NCBI RefSeq assembly: GCF_050859025.1
Contig: NZ_CP138200.1
Span: forward strand, 2,666,001-2,730,000
Origin: Wukongibacter sp050859025
GTDB lineage: Bacteria > Bacillota > Clostridia > Peptostreptococcales > Caminicellaceae
Reading direction: 5' to 3'
DNA: 64,000 nucleotides
The notes below the pieces were generated by a model. The model saw only the letters and a program-made list of their open reading frames with translations, was not told the DNA's origin and ran no database searches. Shown piece after piece: positions 36,701 through 46,185 of this stretch. A program made the position numbers and the translations under genes. Position 1 is the first letter of the stretch; every line of letters begins with the position of its first letter.

Positions 36701-39150
36701 TTGAATACATTGGAGTCTTTAGTGAAGAAGTGGACAAGCTAAAGAGCTTGAACCGAATATTTACGAGCGGAGAAGAACTTAAAACAAAACATTTAAATGC
36801 TTTTAATAATATATTGGCCAATAGATATAAAACTAGATTAAGTAATCTATATGGTCCCACAGAGGCTACTATAGATGTTTCATATTTTAATTGCTCAAAA
36901 GAACATGATTCACATGCTATTCCTATAGGAAAGCCCATTGATAATATTAAACTGTATATCCTAGATAAGGACAATAATCCAAAGCCTATTGGAGTACCAG
37001 GAGAGCTGTGTATTGCAGGAGTTGGACTGGCTCGTGGTTATTTGAACAGACCTAAACTGACTAATGAGAAGTTTGTGGATAACCCGTTTGACCAAGGGGA
37101 GAGGATGTATAGAACCGGTGATCTGGCAAAATGGAATAATGAAGGAAATATAGAGTTCTTAGGAAGACTGGATTATCAAGTCAAAATTAGAGGTAACAGA
37201 ATTGAAATTGGAGAAGTGGAAAGTCGGCTTTTAGAGCATGAATATATAAAGAATGTAGTAGTAGTTGCTTTAGATGATGAAAATGACAATAAGTATTTAT
37301 GTGCATATTTTGTTGCAGCGGTTGAGATTGTGATTAGTGAAATTAGGGAGCATCTGGTTCAAAGACTTCCTGATTACATGATACCATCATATTTTGTACA
37401 GCTTGAAGAAATGCCTCTAACTCCAAATGGCAAAGTGAATCGTTCTCAGTTACCTAGACCCGATAAAAGCATTAATAACAAAGAAAGCTTTGCTAAGGCG
37501 AAGAATATAGAAGAACAGGTATTAGTAAATATATGGCAAGAGGTTTTAGGAATAGAAAAAATAAGTGTAAGTGATAATTTCTTCTTGTTAGGTGGCGATT
37601 CTATAAAAGCAATCCAAATTATAGCTAAGCTAAAACAAAAAGGATTTAGATTAGAAATGAAGGATTTATTTAAAAATCCTAAAATTTCTAACTTGGCAAA
37701 GCATATTCAAGTTGACAATAGAAAAATCAATCAGGGAATAGTGCAAGGTGAGGTTCAGCTATCACCAATTCAAAAATGGTTCTTTGAGCACCGCTTGACG
37801 GATTCACATTATTGGAATCAAGCAGTACACATGTATAGGGAGAATGGATTTGATGAAAAAGCTATAAAGAAGGTATTTGAAATACTTGTCCAGCACCACG
37901 ATGCATTGAGGATGATTTATATAGAAGAAGAAGGTAATATAACCCAATTAAATAGAGGCCTTAGTGAAGAGTTGTTTGGATTAAATGTATTTGAAGTCGG
38001 TATGGGCTTTAGTGTTGAGGATGTTATGAAAAAGGAGATAGAAAAGGGTCAAAGTGTAGTTGATCTTAACAAAGGACCTCTAGTGAATTTATATCTATTT
38101 AAAACAGATACGGGAGATTATCTTTCTATAGTAATTCATCATTTGGTAATAGATGGTGTATCTTGGAGAATACTTATTGAAGATTTTAAGACTGCATATA
38201 ATCAAGTCAATTCTAATGAAGAAATTTTGATACCTGAAAAGACTGATTCTTATAAAGCTTGGACTGAAAAAATAAGTGATTATGCAAAGCATAAGAAAAC
38301 ATTAAATGAATTAGAGTATTGGGCAAATTTGAAGGGAGAGACTGTAGTTTTAAACAAGGATTTCTCTGTAATGAAATCTCAGAAAAAATTGAAAGATAAT
38401 GAGTTTGTAAGTGTAAGTCTATCTAAGGAAGATACAGAAAAGCTGTTAAGCAAGGTAAATAAGGCATATAATACCGAGACAATCGAAATTCTATTGACTG
38501 CACTGGGTTTGGCACTTGAGGAAGTGACAAAGCAAAACAAAATTTTGATTAACCTAGAGGGGCATGGAAGAGAAGAAATGCTTGATTCTATTTGTATATC
38601 AAGGACTATTGGATGGTTTACATCTCTTTATCCGGTACTACTAGATGTGTCAAATAATAATGAATTATCATATTCAATCAAGGCAGCTAAAGAAAATATA
38701 CGGAGAATTCCTAATAGAGGATTTAATTACGGCATATTGAAGTACAACTCTTCATTAGATGATGAAGTGAGCATGTCCAATTTTAAGTCTGAGCCTGAAA
38801 TATGCTTTAATTATCTAGGACAATTTGGTAAAACCGCTGAGGATGATAGCTTTGAGATCATAGATATGGCTAATATTAATTCAATGAGTTCAAATGCTGA
38901 GATGCTTTATGCAATGGAAATAAATAGTATGATTATAAAAAAACAATTAGAGATTAGATTTACATACAACAAAAATGAATTTAGACGTGAAACTATTGAA
39001 GATTATTCAAATCAGTATATCAAAAAACTCAATGAGATTATTAAACATTGTATGGATAAGCAATTTACTGAATCTACGCCTTCAGACCTAGGAGATAACG
39101 ACCTTTCCCTTGAGGATTTAGAACAGATCAAAAGTGTATTTGAAGGATAG
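30760..39150 (+). CDS. Hybrid PKS-NRPS: KS-KR-ACP-C-A(Ser)-PCP-E
   Basis: A 2796-residue megasynthase. An N-terminal docking helix (about 1-34) is followed by KS (38-465; C212 in DTACSSS), KR (about 900-1165; TGGTGAIG, Y1064), ACP (1195-1265; GGDSL, S1228), C (1285-1720; HHIICDG from H1414), A (1745-2225; YTSGSTG at 1882), PCP (2240-2310; GGDSI, S2281) and E (2325-2785; HHLVIDGVSW from H2460, ending TPSDL). The A-domain code is D-V-W-H-F-S-L-I-D, serine, so a D-Ser residue is expected. Together with the previous module it makes two ketoreduced C2 extensions of Ser. The start is ATG 30760, one base after the previous stop, with GGAGG upstream, so translation is coupled. Confidence 0.93.
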   Translation: MNNNNLVEIIFKSIISGKIEKETGAKLLKELKNNSSDDDIAIIGIGLNLPMAKDTHEFWQNMRNGIDSIRDFPLNRRNDIDKYLDYIDYYKEKRNYSTGAYLEEIDKFDYSFFRLSPKEASLMSPNQRLFLETAWNTIEDAGYTKEKMAGTKTGIYIGFSGDELFDYKKLIMDVEPDELSAALPGNLSSIIAGRIAYFLDLKGPSMLIDTACSSSLVSVHMACQSLRTKECEMAIAGGVRINLLKIKGDIDIGIQASDGKTRSFDDNSEGTGCGEGVAAVLLKPLKKAIMDKDNIYAVIKASSVNQDGNSIGVTAPNVIAQENVISSAWEKAKINPETISYIEAHGTGTNLGDPIEIEGINRAFSRYTNKKQFCAVGSVKTNIGHLDQASGIVGLIKAALALKNKELPPMLHFNRPNRKIDFENSPLYICDELVKWEPEHGIRRCGVSSFGISGTNCHIILEEMMDENTSAAEDVESQKIFTLSAKSKNSLKQLVARYKLYIEREEEFDIRDLCYTSNTGRNFYRYRLALLVRDHHDFMQKINRLRDLEVDEYSRESEEIFYDEFKIVAAHKENKQAFEVTREEQQRLTTCANEILEARKDRSLLSKRQFKELCRLFVKGGKVSWDRLYQGENRKKISLPAYQFENKRCWIDVPKLAEEIDQVESPLNVRSWELKAIKEQNKTLGKASVLIFKDKLGKGNEVKNRLSRENIDVFEVSIDKKFERISEYEYRISNNLEDYKYLFEELKEKGITHILHMWTLESHKQVDSIQKLDESLRLGIYSLFYMTQAINEAGIDEDIQIILISQNVDRVTNKESIIQPENAPLFGLGKVIRWEHPNLKIRTIDFDEDCGIEHIISEMSCIENPNYRVAYRDGKRYIEVVEKLDIKGKMYNKLSVEENGAYIITGGTGAIGLKMAKYLALKGAKRLALISRSKMPPRNLWDEIIKNGEDIKLCRRISKIREIEAEGAFVNFYSADVSSLDMMRDVIEAIRNEFGKINGVIHGAGSGDGTLVGIEREESVESTLAPKIYGTWIIDYLTKEDKLEFFIMFSSAITLVGGLGGGSYTAANAYLNSFGALRNTRGDKALSINWPVWYETGLSEGVDSHEEKQLFKIISPEKAMDSFDKVINSKIENEIIIGEVNYDSSLFDFEDELPFNLSEGIKSKIVRKKDSKNRKKKISRRKLHSTKTTGKEEAYTECEIKLADIWGEVLGLDEINVYDNFYELGGDSLIATRIINLINRRMNIALEIQDFFKFLNICDLGKCLEEKYLSGKEVVSIYANIPRVEDKEHYILSSAQKRIFVLSQMEKDAIHYNEPAVMKIKGRLDREKFEYAISKLIERHEALRTSFQMIDGEPVQRVAKDLKLDINYIDSNKEDLEGLIHSFIKPFDLSKAPLMRVSLVTLLHDEYFLIFDMHHIICDGTSMHILLQDFISLYEGRMLQELRIQYKDFALWQEGILNGELIKKQEDYWMNIFQGNIPHMDLATDYPRPVEQSFEGDNVKLVIDAALSKKINKLASENGATLYMTLLAAFNVLLSKYTNNEDIVIGSPIEGRHNADLSNIMGIFINTLAMRNKPKSDKTFKEFLNEVKENALKAYENQDFQFEKLIEKLAIDRDLSRNPMFDVMFALHYYSKDRSIEVGDMEFSPVEFENKVSKFDLSLIAVENDGQIYLEFQYCTSLFRHQTIENMTVYFETLLREISKDAARKIKDLKIISESEKKKLLIDFNATEKKYINDKTICQMFEEQAAKKPQNIALILEDDKCSYIELNNRANQIAKVLRNKGVGPGTIVGIMAERSIEMMFGIFGIMKAGAAYLPIDPHYPEQRKKYIFEDSGINILLTQKRFMEDVEYSIETLDLEDKNLYIDDVENPQYMNRMEDAAYVIYTSGSTGKPKGVIIEHRALANRINWMQKEYMLMETDVILQKTPITFDVSVWELFWWSTQGAALTMLAPGGEKEPQKIIDAVHGSKVTVMHFVPSMLNIFFEYIGVFSEEVDKLKSLNRIFTSGEELKTKHLNAFNNILANRYKTRLSNLYGPTEATIDVSYFNCSKEHDSHAIPIGKPIDNIKLYILDKDNNPKPIGVPGELCIAGVGLARGYLNRPKLTNEKFVDNPFDQGERMYRTGDLAKWNNEGNIEFLGRLDYQVKIRGNRIEIGEVESRLLEHEYIKNVVVVALDDENDNKYLCAYFVAAVEIVISEIREHLVQRLPDYMIPSYFVQLEEMPLTPNGKVNRSQLPRPDKSINNKESFAKAKNIEEQVLVNIWQEVLGIEKISVSDNFFLLGGDSIKAIQIIAKLKQKGFRLEMKDLFKNPKISNLAKHIQVDNRKINQGIVQGEVQLSPIQKWFFEHRLTDSHYWNQAVHMYRENGFDEKAIKKVFEILVQHHDALRMIYIEEEGNITQLNRGLSEELFGLNVFEVGMGFSVEDVMKKEIEKGQSVVDLNKGPLVNLYLFKTDTGDYLSIVIHHLVIDGVSWRILIEDFKTAYNQVNSNEEILIPEKTDSYKAWTEKISDYAKHKKTLNELEYWANLKGETVVLNKDFSVMKSQKKLKDNEFVSVSLSKEDTEKLLSKVNKAYNTETIEILLTALGLALEEVTKQNKILINLEGHGREEMLDSICISRTIGWFTSLYPVLLDVSNNNELSYSIKAAKENIRRIPNRGFNYGILKYNSSLDDEVSMSNFKSEPEICFNYLGQFGKTAEDDSFEIIDMANINSMSSNAEMLYAMEINSMIIKKQLEIRFTYNKNEFRRETIEDYSNQYIKKLNEIIKHCMDKQFTESTPSDLGDNDLSLEDLEQIKSVFEG

Positions 39151-39230
39151 TAACCATTTAGAAATATTCAGAATAGCTATAAAAATCTATGGTTTGATAT
39201 AGGAATTTTGCTAGATAGGGGGGAAGTTAT

Positions 39231-42200
39231 TTGAAGGAAAAATTAAAAATAGCTAAGGTTTATTCATTGACTTCATTACAAGAAGGAATACTATTCCATT
39301 CTTTAGAAGACCAGAACTCACAAGCGTATATTTTGCAATTTGCATTTTCGATTAAGGGAAGGTTAAATATAGAGCTGCTTAAAGAAAGTTTAAATATACT
39401 GATTCAAAGACATGATGTTTTCAGGACTAATTTTATATACGAAAACATTGACAAACCAAAGCAAGTTGTATTTGAGAAAAGAGTAGCAGAGGTAGAATTC
39501 TTTGATATAGGAAATAGGAAGGAAGATAAAAGAAATTTATTAATCGAAGAAATTAAAGAAGAGGATAGAAGAAGAGGCTTTAATCTGCTTAAGGATATTT
39601 TAATAAGAATGAGCTTAATAAAAATAGATAAGGAAATGTATACGGTGATTTTATCTATTCATCATATTATTTTGGATGGCTGGTGTATTGGATTGATAAG
39701 CAAGGAGCTATTTGAAATATATAGTTCCTTAACACGGCATGAAAGACCAGAAGATATTAGAATACAACCTTTTTCTACGTATATTAAGTGGCTGCAAGGA
39801 CAGGACCATTCTGGAGCAAAATCCTATTGGCAGGATTACCTTAAGGGATATGAAAAGCAGGCAGTATTACCAAAAGATTTTAGTAGCAAAAGTACTTCAA
39901 ATTATAGACTACAGGAGATAAAGTATACATTTGATAAGGATGTGACTGAGGGATTACTAAGATTTTCAGCGGATAATCACGTAACTCTAAATACAGTATT
40001 TCAAACGCTGTGGGGAATATTGGTTCAAAGATATAATAATACAGAAGATGTTGTCTTTGGATCGGTTGTATCGGGACGACCACCGGAAATAGATGGGATT
40101 GAGACAATGGTCGGTCTTATGATTAATACTATTCCCGTTCGTATAAAAAGTAAAGGCCACAAGAGAATCTCTCAATTGGTAAAGGAGGTTCAAGCATCAA
40201 ATTTAAAGTCAAAGGAATATGATTTCTTCTCCTTAGCAGAGATACAAGGAGATTCGAAGCTCAAAAACAAGCTAATAGATCACATCATCATTTTTGAGAA
40301 TTATCCTATTTCAAAGGAAATGGAGAAGATAGGAAAGGAATGTGACCTTGGATTTGCGATTAGCAATGTCGAAGGTTTTGAACAGACGAACTATGATTTT
40401 AACATCATGGTTTATCTGAAAAATAATCTGACTTTAAAGCTTTGCTATAATGCTGAAGCTTACGATAGGACATCTGTAAATAGGGTTATAAATCATTTTA
40501 AAAAATTGGTTGAATACATAAATTGTAACAACAATATAGCTTTAGAGGATATTGAGATTATAACAGAAGAAGAAAAAAATATATACGAGTTGTCTAATAA
40601 AACAGAAATGAAATATGAAGACCATAAGACGATACATGAATTATTTCAAAACCAGGTAGAAAAAACTCCCGATGATATTGCAGTTGTATTTGAAGACAGA
40701 GAAATGACCTATAGAGAACTCGATATTAAGAGCAATCAGCTAGCAAAAAAATTAAGGGATATTGGCATTGTTCCAGGATGTATAGTAGGAATAATGATGA
40801 CCAGAACAATCGAGATGTTGATAGCTATGCTTGGTGTATTAAAGGCAGGAGGAGCATATCTTCCAATAGATCCATCATTACCTATAGAAAGAATTGATTT
40901 TATATTGGGAGACAGTAATGCCACAGCGCTGCTAGTAAACGAATACTTAGTAGAGGACATTACTTTTACTGGTGAAATATTAGAGATAAATGACAAGAAA
41001 CTTAGCTCTATAGATGCACCCTTTGTACCTAATGTCAATACCCCAAGAGATCTTGCCTATCTCATATATACTTCTGGATCTACAGGTAAGCCAAAGGGAG
41101 TAATGATAGAACATCGATCAGTTAATAACTTTATACAAGGCATGGGGGCTAAAATAGAATTTTTACAAAAAAGAATTATTGCTGCTTTAACAACAATATC
41201 ATTTGACATTTCTTTTCTGGAAATATTGTTACCTCTGACTAAAGGGATGAGGGTTGTAGTTGCCTCGGAAGAATGTCAAAAGGACCCTGAAAAAATAAGA
41301 GAACTTATTATACAAAATAGAGTTGACATGATACAGGTTACACCTTCTAGATTACAGTTATTACTAAATAGTGAAGATAAGAGATATCTAGGTATGCTGA
41401 AGGATATTATTATCGGGGGAGAGATGCTTCCGAAAAATCTTAGTAACCAGTTAAAGAAATATACAGAGGCAAGAATATTTAACGCATATGGTCCTACTGA
41501 GACAACAATTTGGTCAGCAGTAAAGGAATTGACCTATAGCAAGGATATAACTATCGGAACTCCTATTGCAAACACGAAAATACATATTTTAGATAAAAAT
41601 CTGAAAAGGCAGCCTGTAGGGATATATGGAGAACTCTGTATAGGCGGTGATGGATTAGCTAGGGGATATCTAGATAGAAAATTAACTGATGTAAAATTTG
41701 TTAATGTCTCTTGTCTTAACAATGAATTAGTCTATAGAACAGGGGATATGGCAAGATGGCTTCCAGATGGCGAATTAGAGTTTTTTGGAAGGATAGATAA
41801 TCAAGTTAAAGTTCGGGGCTATAGGATTGAGCTGGGAGATATTGAGGCTCAGCTGCAAAGCTTTGAAGGAATTAAAGAAGCCGCTGCAATAGTCAAGGAG
41901 GATAAGGATTTAGACAAGTATATCTGTGCATATTTTGTTTCGGAAGGTGAGATACAGGTAAAGGATTTAAGAAAGTATTTATCGAAAAAGCTGCCGAAAT
42001 ACATGATACCGGCATTTATGACACAAATACAACACATGCCGCTAACTGCAAGTGGAAAAATAGATAGACTAACACTGTCAACAATGAAACATGGTCCTAT
42101 AACTGATAAAACTGCTCAGATGCCTTCTAATAAATTGCAGAAAGCTTTGGCCGGAATATGGAAGGATGTATTAGGAATAGATAGTGTAGATATCAATAGC

Positions 42201-45200
42201 AGCTTTTGGGAAGTTGGTGGACACTCTCTAAAGGCCATTATACTCGTATCAAAAATCAAAAAGATATTTAATATTAAGATTTCTATCAAGGATATATTTG
42301 AAATTTCAACGATAAAAGAGATGGAGGAATATATAAAGAATGCAAATAGAATATCGTATTCGTCAATCCAAGCAATAGCTCAAAGACCATATTACAAAGT
42401 ATCGGCTTCACAAAAGAGATTATTTATCTTAAACAGTATTGATGGAGAAAAGACAGCTTATAATATGCCCTATGCAGTAATCATAAGGGGAGTACTAGAT
42501 AGAGATGGACTTAACGAAGCATTTGAAAAATTAGTTAAAAGACATGAGATTCTAAGAAGTAGGTTTGAATTGGAAAATGGTAAGCCGGTAATGAAAATTC
42601 AAGAGGGTTCAGAGTTCAGATTGGACTATGAAGAGTATGATAACGAAATAGATAGATCTCAAATTGACAGTTTTATTAGAGCATTTGTTTCTCCATTTGA
42701 CTTAAGAAAAGGGGGACTACTAAGAGCTAAGCTCATTAAGCTTGGAGAGCTTAAGTATTTGCTAATGTACGATATGCACCACATAATATCCGATGGGACA
42801 TCGGCGAATATCTTTGCTAGAGAGCTTATTGAGCTATATGGAAATAAAGAGCTTCCAGACTTGAGAATCCAATATAAGGATTTTGCACATTGGCAGAACG
42901 AGCTATTTAATAAAGATGAAATTCTAAAGCAGGAAAAATACTGGCTAAAAAGGTTCTCAAATGAATTGCCTCTACTAAACATGCCGACTGATTTTATAAG
43001 ACCTATGCAGCAGAGCTTTGAAGGGGATAGGGTAAGGTTCATATTATCAAAGAATTTAACTGAAGGACTAAAGTCTATTGCAAAGCATGCTGGTGCTACA
43101 ATGTATATGATTTTACTTGCAATATATAATGTATTGCTTTCCAAATATACAGGACAATCGGATATTATAGTAGGAACACCTGTAGCTGGTCGAAGGCATG
43201 ATGATCTGGAAAATATGATTGGTGTATTTATAAATACATTGGCAATGAGAAATTTTCCTACATCCATAAAAACATTTACTGATTTTCTAAGTGAGGTAAA
43301 GAAAAATTCCATTGAAGCCTTCGAAAATCAAGATTATCAATTTGAAGAGCTTATAGACAAGCTGAATCTAAAGCGTGATGCGGCTAGAAATCCCCTGTTT
43401 GATACAATACTGGTGATACAGAATATGAATGACTATTCAAGCACTGTAGATGGTGTGAGCTTTGAACCATATGAATTCAAGAATAAGATATCCAAATTTG
43501 ATTTTTCATTATGGGGCTCTGAAAATAATGGAGGTTTTGAATTTGAACTGGAGTATTGTACGAAGTTATTTAGAAAGGAATCAATATTACGTATGGTAAA
43601 TCACTTTTTAAATATCATCGAACAAATAGTTAATACTCCTGAAATAGCAATTTCTGATATTGAGCTTATGACAGAGGAAGAAAGGAAGCATATAATATTT
43701 GATTTTAATGATACAAAAGCTATGCTTGATAAACCCTGGACAATTCATCAAATGTTTGAAGATCAAGTTGAAAAAAGTCCTGACAATATAGCACTTTCTT
43801 ACAAGTCCACAAAGATTACCTATAGGGAATTAAATTCAAAAGCAAATCAGCTAGGAAGAAAGCTAAGGGAAAAGGGCGTTGAACCAGGGACTCTAGTTAG
43901 TGTTATGACCAATAGGGGTCCAGAAATGATAATCGGTATATTGGCAGTTTTAAAAGCTGGTGGGGCATATGTACCAGTTGATATTGAGTATCCTAGCGAC
44001 AGGATAAAATATATTCTAGAAGATTCAAAATCTAAAGTTATATTAACCAAGGGAGATATTGGTTATCAAGCGTTGAATGATGCTGAGTTAGTATACTTAG
44101 ATGACGAAGAATTATATAGATATAATGATGGGAATTTAGAAAATACAAGCTCTAAAGACGATATGTCATATATGATATATACATCTGGTTCAACGGGAAA
44201 GCCAAAGGGTGTAATGATTAATCATAAAGCTGTTATAAACTTTGTAAAGGGAGTATCTGACCAAATTGAATTTTTGGCAAATAGAACTATTTTAGCTTTG
44301 ACAACTATATCCTTTGATATATTTGTACTTGAGACAATTCTTCCTCTATTAAGAGGTTTGAAAATTGTTATTGCCGATGAAAATGAACAGCTTGACTCTA
44401 AGCTTCTCAGTCAATTGATTGACTATAATAAGGTTGATATGGTTCAAGTTACACCTTCCAGACTTCAAATGCTAATTGAAAATGAGGAGCACAGTCAGGT
44501 TTTAAAGAAGGTGAAGACGATTATGGTAGGTGGAGAAGCCTTTCCAAGGTCTTTACTGGAGAAATTAAAGCAAATAACTGATGCTGATATATACAACATG
44601 TATGGACCTACAGAAACTACAGTTTGGTCAACGATAAAGAACTTGACAAAGGAAACTGATATAAATATTGGTAAACCTATATTGAATACACAGGTATATA
44701 TATTGGATAACAAGCTCAAATTGCAGCCTATTGGCGTAGTTGGAGAGCTGTATATAACAGGAGAGGGTCTAGCAAAGGGTTACTACAATAAACCAGAGCT
44801 TACAAGGGAGAGGTTTTTGGATATTCCCTTTGGAAAAGGAGAAAGAATGTACAAAACAGGAGACCTAGCTAGATGGCTTTCAAATGGAGATATAGAGTAT
44901 ATTGGCAGAAGCGATTATCAAGTTAAGATTAGGGGCTATAGAATTGAGATTCAAGAGATTGAGACAAATCTGAAGACTCTGGATATGATAACAAACTGTG
45001 TTGTTGTACCTAAACAAAATGAAGCAGGACATAAGTTTTTGGCAGCATATTATGTATCAGATGAGAAAATGAAAGTTGAAGATATAAGGGAGCATTTGGC
45101 GGCAAAGCTGCCAATATATATGATTCCAGAAGTATACTATCATCTGGACAAGCTACCTATGACTCCTAATGGAAAAATAGATAGGGAAAGTCTTCCAGAA

Positions 45201-46076
45201 CATGAGCTTTATCGTCCAAAAACAAAAGAAGCTTATGTAGCACCTGAAACAGATATTGAAAAAAAATTATTAGAAATATGGCTAGGGGTATTGAACTGTG
45301 ATGTAATCGGTGTAAACGATAATTTTTTCAGTCTTGGAGGTAACTCACTACTTTTGATTCAGATGCATTCAGAAGTTGAAAAAATATATCCTGAAGTAGT
45401 AGCAATAGCTAAATTGTTTGTATATTCTACCATAAGAAAATTGGCTCAATATATTTCTGAAAGAATTGAATTAATAAAAGAAGATGATATAGAAAGACCA
45501 TCATTTCCTGTGATGCCAGCAGAATATTTTAACTATGCTCAAAGCAGTGAAATGAATATGGGATTGAAATTTGAAATAAGAGATCAGCTTTATTCCACCA
45601 TTAACAATATTTCAAAATCTAATAATATAGAGGACTATGAAATACTTCAATCAATTTTTCTATATATGTTGGCTAAGCTTTCTAAGCAGAAAACCATAAC
45701 AGTGTCTTCATTGAGCCGTGATAGGGCTGAAATATTCTATTTTAATATTGATTTCAGTGATATAAAGGATTTTAAAACCCTTTATAAAAGAGTGAATCAT
45801 TTAAACAAAGATAATATATCAAACAGAGTTCAATATAAAAAACTTCTTGATATGAATAAAGCTTGGAATAGAAATCAAATTATTCCTCTTGTCTATAGTG
45901 GTGTTGCACTAGAGAGCACAAAAACGAATGAATTTGACATTGTTTTGAGAATGGTTAAAGAAGAGGACAGTATAAAATGTTATTTTCAATATGTCAGTGG
46001 AAAATTTAAAAATACGAAAATGAGGGAGATGTTTACTAATTATAGGCAGCTCGTAGTAAATATTTTAAATAGATAG
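39231..46076 (+). CDS. NRPS bimodule: C-A(Gly-like)-PCP-C-A(Gly)-PCP-half C
   Basis: A 2281-residue protein. C1 (about 10-440) begins LTSLQEGILFHSL, a DCL type matching the D-Ser donor; HHIILDG from H144. A1 (465-955; Y613) has code D-I-L-Q-I-G-A-I-W. PCP1 is about 960-1035 (GGHSL, S999). C2 (1055-1480) has HHIISDG from H1183. A2 (1505-1995; Y1650) has code D-I-L-Q-M-G-M-V-W. PCP2 is about 2000-2075 (GGNSL, S2039). The tail (about 2085-2281) looks like the C-terminal half of a condensation domain. Both codes are closest to glycine (DILQxGxxW), the first less clearly. The TTG start at 39231 is supported by a GGGGGGAAG site. It is followed by a PKS, as is the other protein bearing this tail. 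Confidence 0.9.
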   Translation: MKEKLKIAKVYSLTSLQEGILFHSLEDQNSQAYILQFAFSIKGRLNIELLKESLNILIQRHDVFRTNFIYENIDKPKQVVFEKRVAEVEFFDIGNRKEDKRNLLIEEIKEEDRRRGFNLLKDILIRMSLIKIDKEMYTVILSIHHIILDGWCIGLISKELFEIYSSLTRHERPEDIRIQPFSTYIKWLQGQDHSGAKSYWQDYLKGYEKQAVLPKDFSSKSTSNYRLQEIKYTFDKDVTEGLLRFSADNHVTLNTVFQTLWGILVQRYNNTEDVVFGSVVSGRPPEIDGIETMVGLMINTIPVRIKSKGHKRISQLVKEVQASNLKSKEYDFFSLAEIQGDSKLKNKLIDHIIIFENYPISKEMEKIGKECDLGFAISNVEGFEQTNYDFNIMVYLKNNLTLKLCYNAEAYDRTSVNRVINHFKKLVEYINCNNNIALEDIEIITEEEKNIYELSNKTEMKYEDHKTIHELFQNQVEKTPDDIAVVFEDREMTYRELDIKSNQLAKKLRDIGIVPGCIVGIMMTRTIEMLIAMLGVLKAGGAYLPIDPSLPIERIDFILGDSNATALLVNEYLVEDITFTGEILEINDKKLSSIDAPFVPNVNTPRDLAYLIYTSGSTGKPKGVMIEHRSVNNFIQGMGAKIEFLQKRIIAALTTISFDISFLEILLPLTKGMRVVVASEECQKDPEKIRELIIQNRVDMIQVTPSRLQLLLNSEDKRYLGMLKDIIIGGEMLPKNLSNQLKKYTEARIFNAYGPTETTIWSAVKELTYSKDITIGTPIANTKIHILDKNLKRQPVGIYGELCIGGDGLARGYLDRKLTDVKFVNVSCLNNELVYRTGDMARWLPDGELEFFGRIDNQVKVRGYRIELGDIEAQLQSFEGIKEAAAIVKEDKDLDKYICAYFVSEGEIQVKDLRKYLSKKLPKYMIPAFMTQIQHMPLTASGKIDRLTLSTMKHGPITDKTAQMPSNKLQKALAGIWKDVLGIDSVDINSSFWEVGGHSLKAIILVSKIKKIFNIKISIKDIFEISTIKEMEEYIKNANRISYSSIQAIAQRPYYKVSASQKRLFILNSIDGEKTAYNMPYAVIIRGVLDRDGLNEAFEKLVKRHEILRSRFELENGKPVMKIQEGSEFRLDYEEYDNEIDRSQIDSFIRAFVSPFDLRKGGLLRAKLIKLGELKYLLMYDMHHIISDGTSANIFARELIELYGNKELPDLRIQYKDFAHWQNELFNKDEILKQEKYWLKRFSNELPLLNMPTDFIRPMQQSFEGDRVRFILSKNLTEGLKSIAKHAGATMYMILLAIYNVLLSKYTGQSDIIVGTPVAGRRHDDLENMIGVFINTLAMRNFPTSIKTFTDFLSEVKKNSIEAFENQDYQFEELIDKLNLKRDAARNPLFDTILVIQNMNDYSSTVDGVSFEPYEFKNKISKFDFSLWGSENNGGFEFELEYCTKLFRKESILRMVNHFLNIIEQIVNTPEIAISDIELMTEEERKHIIFDFNDTKAMLDKPWTIHQMFEDQVEKSPDNIALSYKSTKITYRELNSKANQLGRKLREKGVEPGTLVSVMTNRGPEMIIGILAVLKAGGAYVPVDIEYPSDRIKYILEDSKSKVILTKGDIGYQALNDAELVYLDDEELYRYNDGNLENTSSKDDMSYMIYTSGSTGKPKGVMINHKAVINFVKGVSDQIEFLANRTILALTTISFDIFVLETILPLLRGLKIVIADENEQLDSKLLSQLIDYNKVDMVQVTPSRLQMLIENEEHSQVLKKVKTIMVGGEAFPRSLLEKLKQITDADIYNMYGPTETTVWSTIKNLTKETDINIGKPILNTQVYILDNKLKLQPIGVVGELYITGEGLAKGYYNKPELTRERFLDIPFGKGERMYKTGDLARWLSNGDIEYIGRSDYQVKIRGYRIEIQEIETNLKTLDMITNCVVVPKQNEAGHKFLAAYYVSDEKMKVEDIREHLAAKLPIYMIPEVYYHLDKLPMTPNGKIDRESLPEHELYRPKTKEAYVAPETDIEKKLLEIWLGVLNCDVIGVNDNFFSLGGNSLLLIQMHSEVEKIYPEVVAIAKLFVYSTIRKLAQYISERIELIKEDDIERPSFPVMPAEYFNYAQSSEMNMGLKFEIRDQLYSTINNISKSNNIEDYEILQSIFLYMLAKLSKQKTITVSSLSRDRAEIFYFNIDFSDIKDFKTLYKRVNHLNKDNISNRVQYKKLLDMNKAWNRNQIIPLVYSGVALESTKTNEFDIVLRMVKEEDSIKCYFQYVSGKFKNTKMREMFTNYRQLVVNILNR

Positions 46077-46185
46077 GGATAATAGGAACAATTATAGAGA
46101 AAATACAGCTTTGTTGAAAGAGAATGAATCTAAATAATAACAATTTATCTGCCAATGAAATATTTTGAGATGTGGAGGATATCGT

